Of a stretch of 5,110 nt of DNA, positions 1 through 5,110 are shown piece after piece. The notes under the pieces were generated by a model. It saw nothing but the letters and a program-made list of their open reading frames with translations, ran no database searches and had not been told where the DNA came from. The translations under genes were made by a program, and so were the position numbers. The stretch lies in the NCBI GenBank assembly GCA_030698645.1, contig JAUYMV010000286.1, positions 1 to 5,110 of the forward strand. The letters are read 5' to 3'. This DNA is from Mesorhizobium sp. (GTDB lineage Bacteria; Pseudomonadota; Alphaproteobacteria; Rhizobiales; Rhizobiaceae). Numbering within the stretch: position 1 is the first letter of the stretch; each line of letters opens with the position of its first letter.

Positions 1-329
1 CCGGCGGCGACCTTGTCGCCCAGCTTGACCGATAGCTGTTCGATGATGCCCGCGGCGCGGGTGGCGAGCACCGCCCGCTTGTCGGCCTGGGTCAGGCCGG
101 AGATCCGGATCGCGCGCTGGTGCTGCACGCGCGGCGGAACCACCACGGCGACGGTGCGATGCGCGGCCTTCGGCGCGGGCTCGGCGGCGGGCCGCGGCGC
201 CTGACCCTGGGCCGCCTGGTTTTCAGGCTGCGCGCTACCGACGGACGAGAATTTGCCCGTCGCCATCCAGGCCGCGAATGCGACCAGCACAGCTACCGCC
301 GCGACCTTGTGGAACCTGAACTTCGCCAT
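1..329 (-). CDS. RND efflux periplasmic adaptor subunit (HlyD/MexA family), N-terminal part
   Basis: This is the start of a membrane fusion protein that would link an inner-membrane RND pump to an outer-membrane channel in the periplasm. Translating the minus strand from ATG at 329 gives 109 residues before the window edge. Residues 1-8 are basic, residues 9-23 form a hydrophobic signal or anchor helix (VAAVAVLVAFAAWMA), and residues about 30-57 are a Pro/Ala/Gln-rich linker. From about residue 75 the sequence has the family pattern: ISGLTQADKRAVLATRAAG, then IIEQLSVKLGDKVAA, which matches the biotinyl-lipoyl-like half-motif with its conserved G-D-x-V turn. The start is supported by a strong ribosome binding site, GGGGA, six bases upstream. 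The hairpin, beta-barrel and C-terminal domains lie outside the window, as would any pump gene. No biotin-lysine signature is visible, so an acyl carrier or biotin protein is unlikely. The family call is fairly firm; the exported substrate cannot be inferred. Confidence 0.85.
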   Translation of the reverse strand, partial: MAKFRFHKVAAVAVLVAFAAWMATGKFSSVGSAQPENQAAQGQAPRPAAEPAPKAAHRTVAVVVPPRVQHQRAIRISGLTQADKRAVLATRAAGIIEQLSVKLGDKVAA

Positions 330-333
330 AAGA

Positions 334-341
334 CTTCCCCT
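334..341 (-). promoter_or_regulatory. Ribosome binding site of the efflux adaptor gene
   Basis: The minus strand reads AGGGGAAG here, with the GGGGA core ending six bases before the ATG at 329. It is a strong Shine-Dalgarno match and fixes the start of the adaptor gene, which is cut off at the window edge. Confidence 0.7.
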
Positions 342-460
342 GCACGGGCAAACACCCGAAGGTGCAGCGCTCCGACCGAGCGGCTCACATGGGTGCGCGC
401 CGGCCGGTCGTCAATCCGGGACTGTGCACGCAGACCGGGAGCGCGGGTTCTACTCCAAAG

Positions 461-471
461 TTGCAGTGCAA
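461..471. promoter_or_regulatory. Small perfect palindrome upstream of the efflux adaptor gene (possible operator)
   Basis: TTGCA-G-TGCAA is a perfect 5+1+5 inverted repeat about 130 bases upstream of the efflux adaptor start. It lies between that gene and the terminator of the preceding operon, where a promoter for the adaptor gene would be expected. A weak -10-like TAGAAC lies nearby on the minus strand (452-447), but no convincing -35 stands 16-18 bases before it. An 11-base palindrome can occur by chance, so a regulatory role is inference. Confidence 0.25.
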
Positions 472-506
472 AAAAGACAGAAAATTTGATCCGGCGATCA
501 GCCGGA
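470..506 (-). terminator. Probable Rho-independent terminator of the molybdenum hydroxylase operon
   Basis: On the minus strand TCCGGC (506-501) and GCCGGA (495-490) pair perfectly around a five-base loop. They are followed by TCAAATTTT and then, after a few bases, six consecutive T residues (475-470). The stop codon of the cytochrome gene (TGA, 500-498) lies in the loop and the upstream stem arm is made by its last codons. The T-tract is interrupted rather than immediately adjacent, which lowers confidence, but position and orientation fit the end of the operon well. Confidence 0.6.
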
Positions 507-1103
507 CGGACAGGGCGCGCCGGATTCCGACCAGCGCGTCAGCGCCTCATAGGTGGCCTCGGCAGACCCCGGCGCGGGCTCGCGGCCAGGTCCGGGCGCC
601 CAGCCCCAGCCGACGAGTTCATCGTCGCGAACATGCACCGCGATCTCCGCCAGCGTGCGGCCGCCATTGCGCGCCGGGTCCTTGATCTGGGCGCAGATCT
701 CGGCCGAGGATTTCTCCCACCAGACCATCTCGGGCGGCGCAAGATGCCAGCCGACGACCCCCGGCGGTCCATGCAAGACACTGGAATTGCTCTCGAAATG
801 GCAGGTGTTGCAGCGCAGGCCCGGATTGCCGAAGCCCGAGCCGTCGGAGCCGCCCTGGACGTTGAATCCGTGCACGCGGGTGCCGCCGTAGTGGGCGCCC
901 GACCAACGCGGGCGGTTGTCCTCGACATGGCAACTGGCGCAGCGCGGATGGGTGAAGACGGCATAGACCTTGTCCCATTCGGGCAGGCCCCTGGCCGCGT
1001 CGACCACGACCGGAGGCGCGGCGGGAGTCTCCTGCGCGGCGGCGCCGAACGCGCCGGCAAGGCTCATGGCAAGTATTGTCAGCAATGTGCGATGCACGCT
1101 CAT
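498..1103 (-). CDS. Exported diheme cytochrome c-like protein, partner of the IorAB-type oxidoreductase
   Basis: This 201-residue protein has a signal peptide (hydrophobic residues about 7-20, likely cleavage after AAA at residue 23) and two heme c attachment motifs, CASCH at 55-59 and CNTCH at 98-102. It should therefore be a periplasmic electron carrier. Between and after the motifs it is rich in Gly, Trp and His (H71, H78, H111, H120, H157), with one Met at 126 in a PPEMVWW stretch. Cys137 and Cys198 lie outside the motifs. I recognise it as resembling the small proteins often annotated as 'isoquinoline 1-oxidoreductase subunit' next to iorAB genes in rhizobia; that match is from memory. 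The ATG at 1103 overlaps the TGA of the large-subunit gene (ATGA), and an AAGGAAG lies ten bases upstream, so it is translated from the same message. The same frame stays open to 1559, but that part is antisense-like low-complexity Arg/Gly sequence inside the large-subunit gene, not a real N-terminus. A role in accepting electrons from the hydroxylase is inferred from position and heme motifs. Confidence 0.85.
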   Translation of the reverse strand: MSVHRTLLTILAMSLAGAFGAAAQETPAAPPVVVDAARGLPEWDKVYAVFTHPRCASCHVEDNRPRWSGAHYGGTRVHGFNVQGGSDGSGFGNPGLRCNTCHFESNSSVLHGPPGVVGWHLAPPEMVWWEKSSAEICAQIKDPARNGGRTLAEIAVHVRDDELVGWGWAPGPGREPAPGSAEATYEALTRWSESGAPCPSG

Positions 1104-3370
1104 GCGAACGTCACTTCCTTCGACAGGGGCAGCGCGCGGAAACGCTGGCCCTTGAGCGCGGACACGGCGTTGGCGAGCGCCGCCACCGCCGGCGGCGTGC
1201 CGATTTCGCCGACGCCGCCCATCTTGTGGTAATTCTCGAGGATGGCGATCTCGAATTCCGGGCACTGGAAGATGCGCATGGAGTCGAAGTCGTGGAAGTT
1301 CGACTGCACGACCTGACCGCCGGAGAGCGCGATCTCCTGGCCCATCGCCGAGGACAGGCCGAAGATCGCGCCGGAGATCAGCTGCGCCTCGATGATGCCC
1401 GGATCGATCGCGGTGCCGACATCGGCGGCGATCCAGACCTTCTCGACGCGGATGCCGGACGGCGTGTCCCTGACCTGGACGACCTCGCCGACCCAGGAGC
1501 CGAACGACAGCGTGAAGGCGAAGCCCTTCGCGGTTCCAGCCGGCATGGCCTCGCCCCATTTCGCCATCCCGGCGACCTTGTCGACGACCTTCAGCGCGGC
1601 GGGATGCGCCGTCATCAGCCTGCGCCGCAGGTCGACCGGGTCGAGGCCGCCCTTGGCGGCGATCTCATCCATGAAGCCCTCGTGGAAGAAGCCGTTGAAG
1701 GAATTGCCGACCGAGCGCCAGAAGCCGACCGGCACGCCGAGATCGGTCTTGATGCCGGATACGCGGTAGTCGGCGATGGTGTAGGGCTGGTCGTGCGAGC
1801 CCTGCGTGATCGTGCCGTCCGGGCCTGCGGGAGAGAGCGACGGGAAGGTGCGGCGCATCACGCTGCCGATCACCGAGGGCGCCGCGATGCGCATGTCGAG
1901 CGCGACGGGCAGGCCGTCGTCGCCCATGCGGGCGCGGAACCGGCCCTTTGCGGCGGGGCGGTAGGTGTCGTGGCGGATGTCCTCCTCGCGGCTCCAGATC
2001 ACCTTGACGGGCCTGCCCTCGACGGCCTTGGCCATGATCGCGGCGTAGATCGTGGTGTCCACCTCGCGGCGGCCGAAGCCGCCGCCGAGCGAGGTCGTGT
2101 GCGCGGTGACGTCCTTCGATTCCAGTCCGATCGCCGCGCCGCTCAGATATTCGACCAGCGTCGGCATCTGATTGGGCGCCCAGATCTCGAGCTTTCCGTC
2201 CTTGACACGCGCGGTGGCGTTCATCGGCTCCATGCAGGCATGCGCGAGGAAGGGCACGGAATACTCCGCCTCGATGACCCGATCGGCCGGCGCATCGGCG
2301 AAGGCTGCGTCCACGTCGCCCTCGTCGCGCAGATAGGATCCCTCGGTCGCGAGAGCATCGGTCAACGCCTTGTCGACCGAGGCGCTGTCGGCCGGATAGG
2401 GCGGCGCGCCCCAGTCGGCCTCGATCAGATCGGCGGCCTGGAAGGCGGCCCAGGTGTTTTCGGCGATGATGCCGAAACCATGGCCATAGGTGGTGTCGAG
2501 CGGCACGATCTTGACGACGCCCTTGACCGCCTCGGCCTTGGAGAGGTCCGCCGAGCGCGGCCTTTCCCAGAACACCGGGTTCATCTTCACGGTGCCGAAC
2601 AGCATGTCGGGCAGCATCACGTCGACGCCGAAGATCGGCGCGCCGGTGACCTTGGCCAGCATGTCGACGCGCTTCTGCGACTTTCCGAGCAGCGTCCAGT
2701 CGGCCTTCTCCTTGAGCTTCAGCGACGCGGGCGGCGCGATGGCGGCGGCGTCCGCCGCCAGTTCGCCGAAGGTGGCGGACTTGCCGGACGCCTTGTGCAC
2801 GACGCTGCGGCCCGCGGTCTCGAGTTCGGAGGACGGGACGCCGAAGCGCTTGGCGGCGGCGGCGAGGAGCACGTAGCGCGTGGCGGCGCCGGCCTGGCGC
2901 ATGCGCTCGAAACCGTCGCGGGTGGAGGAGGAGCCGCCGGTCGCCTGCAAGCCGAGCACCTTGCCGACGGTCGAGAAGGCGTCGCGCGCGATCGAGGCGA
3001 TGAGGCTCTCATCGAACCAGGGGAAGGGGCCCGACTCTTCCATCATGGTGCCGTTGTAATAGGCAAAGGAAGTCGGTCCGTGCTCGACCTTCAGCTCCTC
3101 GAGCGAAATGCCGAGCTCTTCCGCGACGAAGGCGGCGAGCGTGGTGGAGATGCCTTGGCCCATTTCGGCGCGCGGCGCGATGACGGTGACCGTGTTGTCC
3201 GCGGCGATCTTCACATAGGGGTTGAAGGTCGCCTCGCCCTCGGCGAGCTCGTCCTCCAGCGGATTCCCGTAGGGCCGGGAGACATACCAGTAGCCGACGG
3301 CGACGCCGCCGGCGATGGCGGCCGCGCCGATGAGGAAGGTGCGTCGTGCGATCTTTCCGATGCTGGCCAT
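1100..3370 (-). CDS. iorB: Molybdopterin-binding large subunit of an isoquinoline 1-oxidoreductase/aldehyde dehydrogenase-type enzyme
   Basis: This 756-residue protein is the catalytic subunit of a xanthine oxidase-family molybdenum hydroxylase, at the usual length for IorB-type proteins. Such enzymes insert a water-derived oxygen into N-heterocycles or aldehydes. A Tat-type signal is present at the N-terminus, with R9-R10-T-F-L followed by a hydrophobic segment to about residue 30, so export in folded form is expected, perhaps with the segment kept as an anchor. Cofactor signatures are clear: EMGQGISTT at 69-77, HACMEPMNATA at 377-387, GGGFGRR at 429-435, RPVKVIWSREED at 453-464, WRSVGNSFNGFFHEGFMDE at 551-569, and a C-terminal GVGEIGTPP with the likely catalytic glutamate E722. 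It overlaps the cytochrome gene downstream by ATGA. Two in-frame ATGs lie six bases apart: 3376 makes an ATGA overlap with the small subunit, while 3370 stands seven bases from a GAGGG motif. I chose 3370 for that spacing. The family is firm, but the substrate is not: 'isoquinoline' is the founding enzyme's substrate only. Confidence 0.93.
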   Translation of the reverse strand: MASIGKIARRTFLIGAAAIAGGVAVGYWYVSRPYGNPLEDELAEGEATFNPYVKIAADNTVTVIAPRAEMGQGISTTLAAFVAEELGISLEELKVEHGPTSFAYYNGTMMEESGPFPWFDESLIASIARDAFSTVGKVLGLQATGGSSSTRDGFERMRQAGAATRYVLLAAAAKRFGVPSSELETAGRSVVHKASGKSATFGELAADAAAIAPPASLKLKEKADWTLLGKSQKRVDMLAKVTGAPIFGVDVMLPDMLFGTVKMNPVFWERPRSADLSKAEAVKGVVKIVPLDTTYGHGFGIIAENTWAAFQAADLIEADWGAPPYPADSASVDKALTDALATEGSYLRDEGDVDAAFADAPADRVIEAEYSVPFLAHACMEPMNATARVKDGKLEIWAPNQMPTLVEYLSGAAIGLESKDVTAHTTSLGGGFGRREVDTTIYAAIMAKAVEGRPVKVIWSREEDIRHDTYRPAAKGRFRARMGDDGLPVALDMRIAAPSVIGSVMRRTFPSLSPAGPDGTITQGSHDQPYTIADYRVSGIKTDLGVPVGFWRSVGNSFNGFFHEGFMDEIAAKGGLDPVDLRRRLMTAHPAALKVVDKVAGMAKWGEAMPAGTAKGFAFTLSFGSWVGEVVQVRDTPSGIRVEKVWIAADVGTAIDPGIIEAQLISGAIFGLSSAMGQEIALSGGQVVQSNFHDFDSMRIFQCPEFEIAILENYHKMGGVGEIGTPPAVAALANAVSALKGQRFRALPLSKEVTFA

Positions 3371-3372
3371 GG

Positions 3373-3840
3373 TCATGCCCTCGCGAGCTTGAGGGTCGCC
3401 GCCTTCTTGATGGCGGAGCGGATCCTCGGATAGGTGCCGCAGCGGCACAGATTGCCGCCCATGGCGTTGTCGATGTCCTCGTCGGTCGGGTCGTCGATCT
3501 CTTCGAGCAGCGCATAGGCGCTCATGATCTGGCCGGCCTGGCAGTAGCCGCATTGCGCGACCTGCTCGTCCAGCCAGGCCTGCTGCACCGGATGCAGCTT
3601 GCCGTCGACGGCGAGGCCCTCGATGGTGGTGATCGCGCCGGTGACCTGGCCGACGGGCAGCGAACAGGAGCGCACGGTCATGCCGTCGATGACGACGGTG
3701 CAGGCGCCGCAGGCGGCGATGCCGCAGCCGAATTTCGGCCCGGTGACGCCGGCCAGGTCGCGCAGCGCCCAGAGCAGGGGCATGTCGGGATCGGCGTTGA
3801 TTTCGATGTCTTTTCCGTCAACGGTGAGGCGCATCGGCAT
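3373..3840 (-). CDS. iorA: (2Fe-2S)-binding small subunit of the IorAB-type molybdenum hydroxylase
   Basis: This 155-residue protein carries electrons from the molybdenum centre of the large subunit. It has the standard two-domain form. The N-terminal plant-type ferredoxin fold contains C39, C44, C47 (in [11 protein letters not shown]) and C59. The C-terminal helical domain binds the second cluster through C97, C100 (CGYC), C132 and C134 (CRC, in [13 protein letters not shown]). All eight ligands are present, and length and motif spacing match the family. There is no signal peptide, so it probably crosses the membrane bound to the Tat-exported large subunit. Its TGA overlaps an ATG of the large-subunit gene, indicating coupled translation. 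It is the first gene of the operon and is divergent from the TetR gene. Two ATGs lie six bases apart (3840 and 3834), preceded only by a weak GAAAG. Family members often begin M-x-x-x-L-T-V-x-G, which fits the longer start slightly better. The same frame is open back to 3885 but would run into the control region. Confidence 0.93.
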   Translation of the reverse strand: MPMRLTVDGKDIEINADPDMPLLWALRDLAGVTGPKFGCGIAACGACTVVIDGMTVRSCSLPVGQVTGAITTIEGLAVDGKLHPVQQAWLDEQVAQCGYCQAGQIMSAYALLEEIDDPTDEDIDNAMGGNLCRCGTYPRIRSAIKKAATLKLARA

Positions 3841-3882
3841 ATCTTTCGTCTGGCTGGGGCGGAGCGGGGTCCGGAACCTTGC

Positions 3883-3918
3883 CAAGACATCTTGACAAAG
3901 TTCGTCATTATGTCAAGA
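3883..3918. promoter_or_regulatory. Nested inverted repeats with TTGACA on both strands: probable TetR operator and divergent promoter region
   Basis: The arms TCTTGACA (3890-3897) and TGTCAAGA (3911-3918) are perfect reverse complements separated by 13 bases. The outer arm also pairs with an upstream CAAGA (3883-3887) to form CAAGA-CA-TCTTG. The CAAGA/TCTTG half-site thus occurs three times in 36 bases. Each strand carries a perfect TTGACA -35 hexamer inside the arms (plus 3892-3897, minus 3916-3911), pointing toward the TetR gene and the iorAB operon respectively. No good -10 hexamer follows at 16-18 bases on either strand, so exact promoters are not defined. The position between a TetR gene and its divergent operon is the classic place for a TetR operator. 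That this protein binds here, and represses both directions, is inference. Confidence 0.6.
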
Positions 3919-3928
3919 CGCGTTTATC

Positions 3929-3933
3929 GGGGA
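3929..3933 (+). promoter_or_regulatory. Ribosome binding site that decides the TTG start of the TetR gene
   Basis: GGGGA stands seven bases before TTG at 3941. No in-frame ATG or GTG lies close by: the ATG at 3910 is in another frame, and the next in-frame ATG, at 4023, would cut into the DNA-binding domain. This motif is the main support for the unusual start codon. Confidence 0.55.
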
Positions 3934-3940
3934 TCAACGA

Positions 3941-4549
3941 TTGAACGAGCAGACGCACATTCCGCCGGTCCTGGCGGCCGACGACCAGAAGCGCCAGCGC
4001 ATTCTCGAGGGCGCCAAGAAAATGGTGCTGAGCTACGGCTACCAGCGCACCACGATGGACGACATCGCGCGCGCGGCCGACATGTCGCGACCGGCGCTCT
4101 ATCTCCTGTTCCGCAACAAGACCGACATCTACCGCGCCATCGCGCAGAGCTATTTCGACGCGGCGCTGGCGGAGGCGCGCGGGGCGCTCGCGGCGGATGG
4201 CCCGCTCGAGGCGCGTCTCGTCGCGCTGTTCGAGGACAGCGTGCTGGCGATGCTGGCCGATTTCGCCAAGTCCCCGCATGGCGCGGAGATTCTCGACATG
4301 AAATTCAGCCTGGCAAGCGACCTCGTGGCCGACTGGCTGGCGGCGATGACCGGGGAACTCGAAACGGCGATTGCGAGCGAAGCCGAGCGCCTCGGCATCG
4401 ATCTGGCGGCGCGCGGCTTTACCGCCCGCGGCCTCGCGGAACTCTACTGGGACGCCGTCGAGGGCATGAAGGCGCGCCTGCAGGAGCCTGACGACATTCG
4501 GGCCGCCATGCGGGCATTGTCCGCGCTGGTGGCGCGGGCGGTGTCGTGA
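3941..4549 (+). CDS. TetR/AcrR-family transcriptional regulator
   Basis: This 202-residue protein has the TetR form: an N-terminal DNA-binding domain at residues about 16-64 and an all-helical ligand and dimer domain after it. Helix 1 is QRILEGAKKMVLSYGY. The helix-turn-helix follows as TTMDDIARAADMSRPALYLLF, then RNKTDIYRAI, matching the family pattern closely. The C-terminal region (about 75-202) is Ala- and Leu-rich and too variable to suggest a ligand. It starts with TTG, supported by GGGGA seven bases upstream and by the full DNA-binding domain. It is transcribed away from iorAB, with 100 bases between the two genes holding a paired palindrome, which makes local repression and self-regulation likely. 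By analogy with other TetR proteins beside oxidoreductases, the ligand could be the enzyme's substrate or product; this is inference. It ends 19 bases before the end of the convergent DUF3237-like frame. Confidence 0.93.
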   Translation: MNEQTHIPPVLAADDQKRQRILEGAKKMVLSYGYQRTTMDDIARAADMSRPALYLLFRNKTDIYRAIAQSYFDAALAEARGALAADGPLEARLVALFEDSVLAMLADFAKSPHGAEILDMKFSLASDLVADWLAAMTGELETAIASEAERLGIDLAARGFTARGLAELYWDAVEGMKARLQEPDDIRAAMRALSALVARAVS

Positions 4550-4568
4550 GCGCCGTGGCGCGGGCGCG

Positions 4569-4817
4569 CTACGTCCCCTCGTAGACGTCGATCGTCACGC
4601 TTCCCGCCGCTGGCGCCGGGCTTGCCACGAACATGCGGTCGTTGAGCCAGGCCTGCGGCCCGTGGGGCGCCTCGAAGCGCGGCGTGGCGCGGAAATGGCA
4701 GTCGGACGGAGCCACGGGCTCGACCGCGCGCAGCCGCTGGGCCACCTCGGGCGCCGGGACCCGGAGGCCGGCGTTGCGCACCGGGGTGGCGGTACGGGAA
4801 ACCGGGCTCGGCGTCAC
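4569..4817 (-). pseudogene. DUF3237-like protein, C-terminal half only (truncated gene or short derived protein)
   Basis: The frame from GTG at 4817 encodes 82 residues. Residues about 11-82 resemble the C-terminal half of DUF3237 proteins: PVRNAGLR, then PEVAQRL, FRATPRFEAP, QAWLN and a final VTIDVYE. Full-length members are about 150 residues, and the whole N-terminal half is missing. The DNA upstream in this frame (to 5015) gives only Arg/Pro/Gly-rich sequence with no resemblance to the family, because it is the patatin gene in another frame. The first ten residues (TPSPVSRTA) look like junction sequence. The GTG overlaps the patatin stop as GTGA, so it could still be translated by coupling. 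I see no internal stop in the retained part. The most likely origin is a deletion that placed the 3' half of a DUF3237 gene behind the patatin gene. The alternative is a short functional derivative. DUF3237 has no established function. The family assignment is from memory of its motifs. Confidence 0.6.
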
Positions 4818-5110
4818 GCCGCCGGGCGGCGGTGAGTCTCGAGGAAACGCTTGACCCGCGCGCCGAGGCCACGTTCGGCCGCCGGCCGCAGTCCCGGCGA
4901 CAGTTCGCCGGACAGATCGACCGTCGGCTTCGTGCCGACCGCGTCGAAATTGGCCTCCAGCCAGTCGTCGGCGGCCGAGCGGCCGAGGTCGCGCAGATAT
5001 TCGAGGAAGGCCCATTCGGCATTGACCTTGGACGAGGCGGAGAGGTCGCGGAAGGCATCGTCGGCGTCGATGCGGTGCATGCGGATGTCGCGGTCGTGCG
5101 CCGGGTCGAG
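4814..5110 (-). CDS. Patatin-like phospholipase family protein, C-terminal end
   Basis: Only the last 98 residues are in the window; the gene enters from the right edge. The sequence MHRIDADDAFRDL, SASSKVNAEWAFLEYLRDLG, then AADDWLEANFDAVG and PTVDL matches the C-terminal tail common in bacterial patatin-like proteins, in which the S-S-K-x-N-x-x-W-x-F-L stretch and the 'DWLxANFDxxG' helix are typical. The catalytic Gly-x-Ser-x-Gly and Asp-Gly motifs would lie upstream, outside the window, so activity cannot be judged. After the VDL motif the protein continues about 30 residues with a basic tail (ARVKRFLETHRRPAA), slightly longer than I expect for this family. That tail may be altered if a deletion occurred just downstream. 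Its TGA overlaps the GTG of the DUF3237-like frame. The family call is good but rests on the tail alone. Confidence 0.75.
   Translation of the reverse strand, partial: LDPAHDRDIRMHRIDADDAFRDLSASSKVNAEWAFLEYLRDLGRSAADDWLEANFDAVGTKPTVDLSGELSPGLRPAAERGLGARVKRFLETHRRPAA

Noticed and set aside
120..1232. A 370-codon plus-strand frame across the efflux start, intergenic space and cytochrome gene
   Set aside because: It is antisense to two supported genes and runs through the terminator. No domain is recognisable.
1104..1559. Extension of the cytochrome frame upstream of 1103
   Set aside because: The added residues are low-complexity and lie inside iorB in another frame. The signal peptide and ATGA overlap place the true start at 1103.
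1076..3433. A 785-codon open frame on the plus strand opposite the large-subunit gene
   Set aside because: It mirrors iorB codon by codon and is Arg/Gly/His/Asp-rich with no recognisable motif. It is the usual antisense shadow of a GC-rich gene, while the minus strand has complete family signatures.
3892..3915. TTGACA paired with TATGTC (3910-3915) as a complete sigma-70 promoter for the TetR gene
   Set aside because: The spacer would be only 12 bases. At 17 bases the hexamer is AAGACG, which is not a credible -10.
3346..4491. A 381-codon plus-strand frame spanning iorA and the TetR gene
   Set aside because: It crosses the control region and is out of frame with the clear TetR protein. Its composition is typical of shadow translation.
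4550..4561. GCGCC-GT-GGCGC inverted repeat after the TetR stop, as a terminator
   Set aside because: The loop is only two bases and no T-tract follows on either strand. It is likely chance in GC-rich DNA.
4781..4845. A DUF3237-like 'LET' in the patatin tail that might join the truncated DUF3237 frame by a frameshift
   Set aside because: It lies about 62 bases from the VRN motif, whereas the family spacing would need about 27, and the flanking residues do not match. It looks coincidental.
1..5110. CRISPR arrays, tRNA or rRNA genes, insertion sequences
   Set aside because: I looked for regularly spaced repeats, tRNA-like arms and transposase motifs and saw none.

Overview
The window is GC-rich, with strong G/C bias at third codon positions, gene-dense layout and 4-base start/stop overlaps. 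Together with the protein families present, this points to an alphaproteobacterium, probably a Hyphomicrobiales/Rhizobiales-type genome. The genus cannot be read from the sequence.

Layout from left to right: (1) the first 109 codons of an RND/HlyD-type efflux periplasmic adaptor on the minus strand (1-329), running off the left edge. (2) A short intergenic stretch (330-497) with a probable Rho-independent terminator for the genes to its right and a small palindrome upstream of the efflux gene. (3) A compact minus-strand operon, read right to left: a two-[2Fe-2S] small subunit (3373-3840), a Tat-type molybdopterin-binding large subunit (1100-3370) and an exported two-CXXCH cytochrome c-like protein (498-1103). 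The three are linked by ATGA overlaps. (4) A 100-base divergent control region (3841-3940) containing a clear inverted repeat with TTGACA on both strands. (5) A TetR/AcrR-family regulator on the plus strand (3941-4549) with a TTG start. (6) A minus-strand pair at the right edge: the C-terminal end of a patatin-like phospholipase (4814-5110), overlapping by GTGA an 82-codon reading frame (4569-4817) that looks like only the C-terminal half of a DUF3237 protein.

The centre is best read as a TetR-controlled periplasmic molybdenum hydroxylase of the isoquinoline 1-oxidoreductase (IorAB) type. The inferred electron path is substrate, molybdopterin centre in IorB, two [2Fe-2S] clusters in IorA, diheme cytochrome, respiratory chain. 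Only the large subunit has a Tat motif, so the iron-sulfur subunit is probably carried across the membrane with it. The true substrate is unknown: this family oxidises N-heterocycles and aldehydes, and family membership alone does not decide. The divergent TetR protein probably represses the operon, and perhaps itself, through the palindrome between them.

The architecture is recognisable rather than wholly new. The parts most worth a second look are the nested operator, the dedicated cytochrome partner and the half-length DUF3237 gene.
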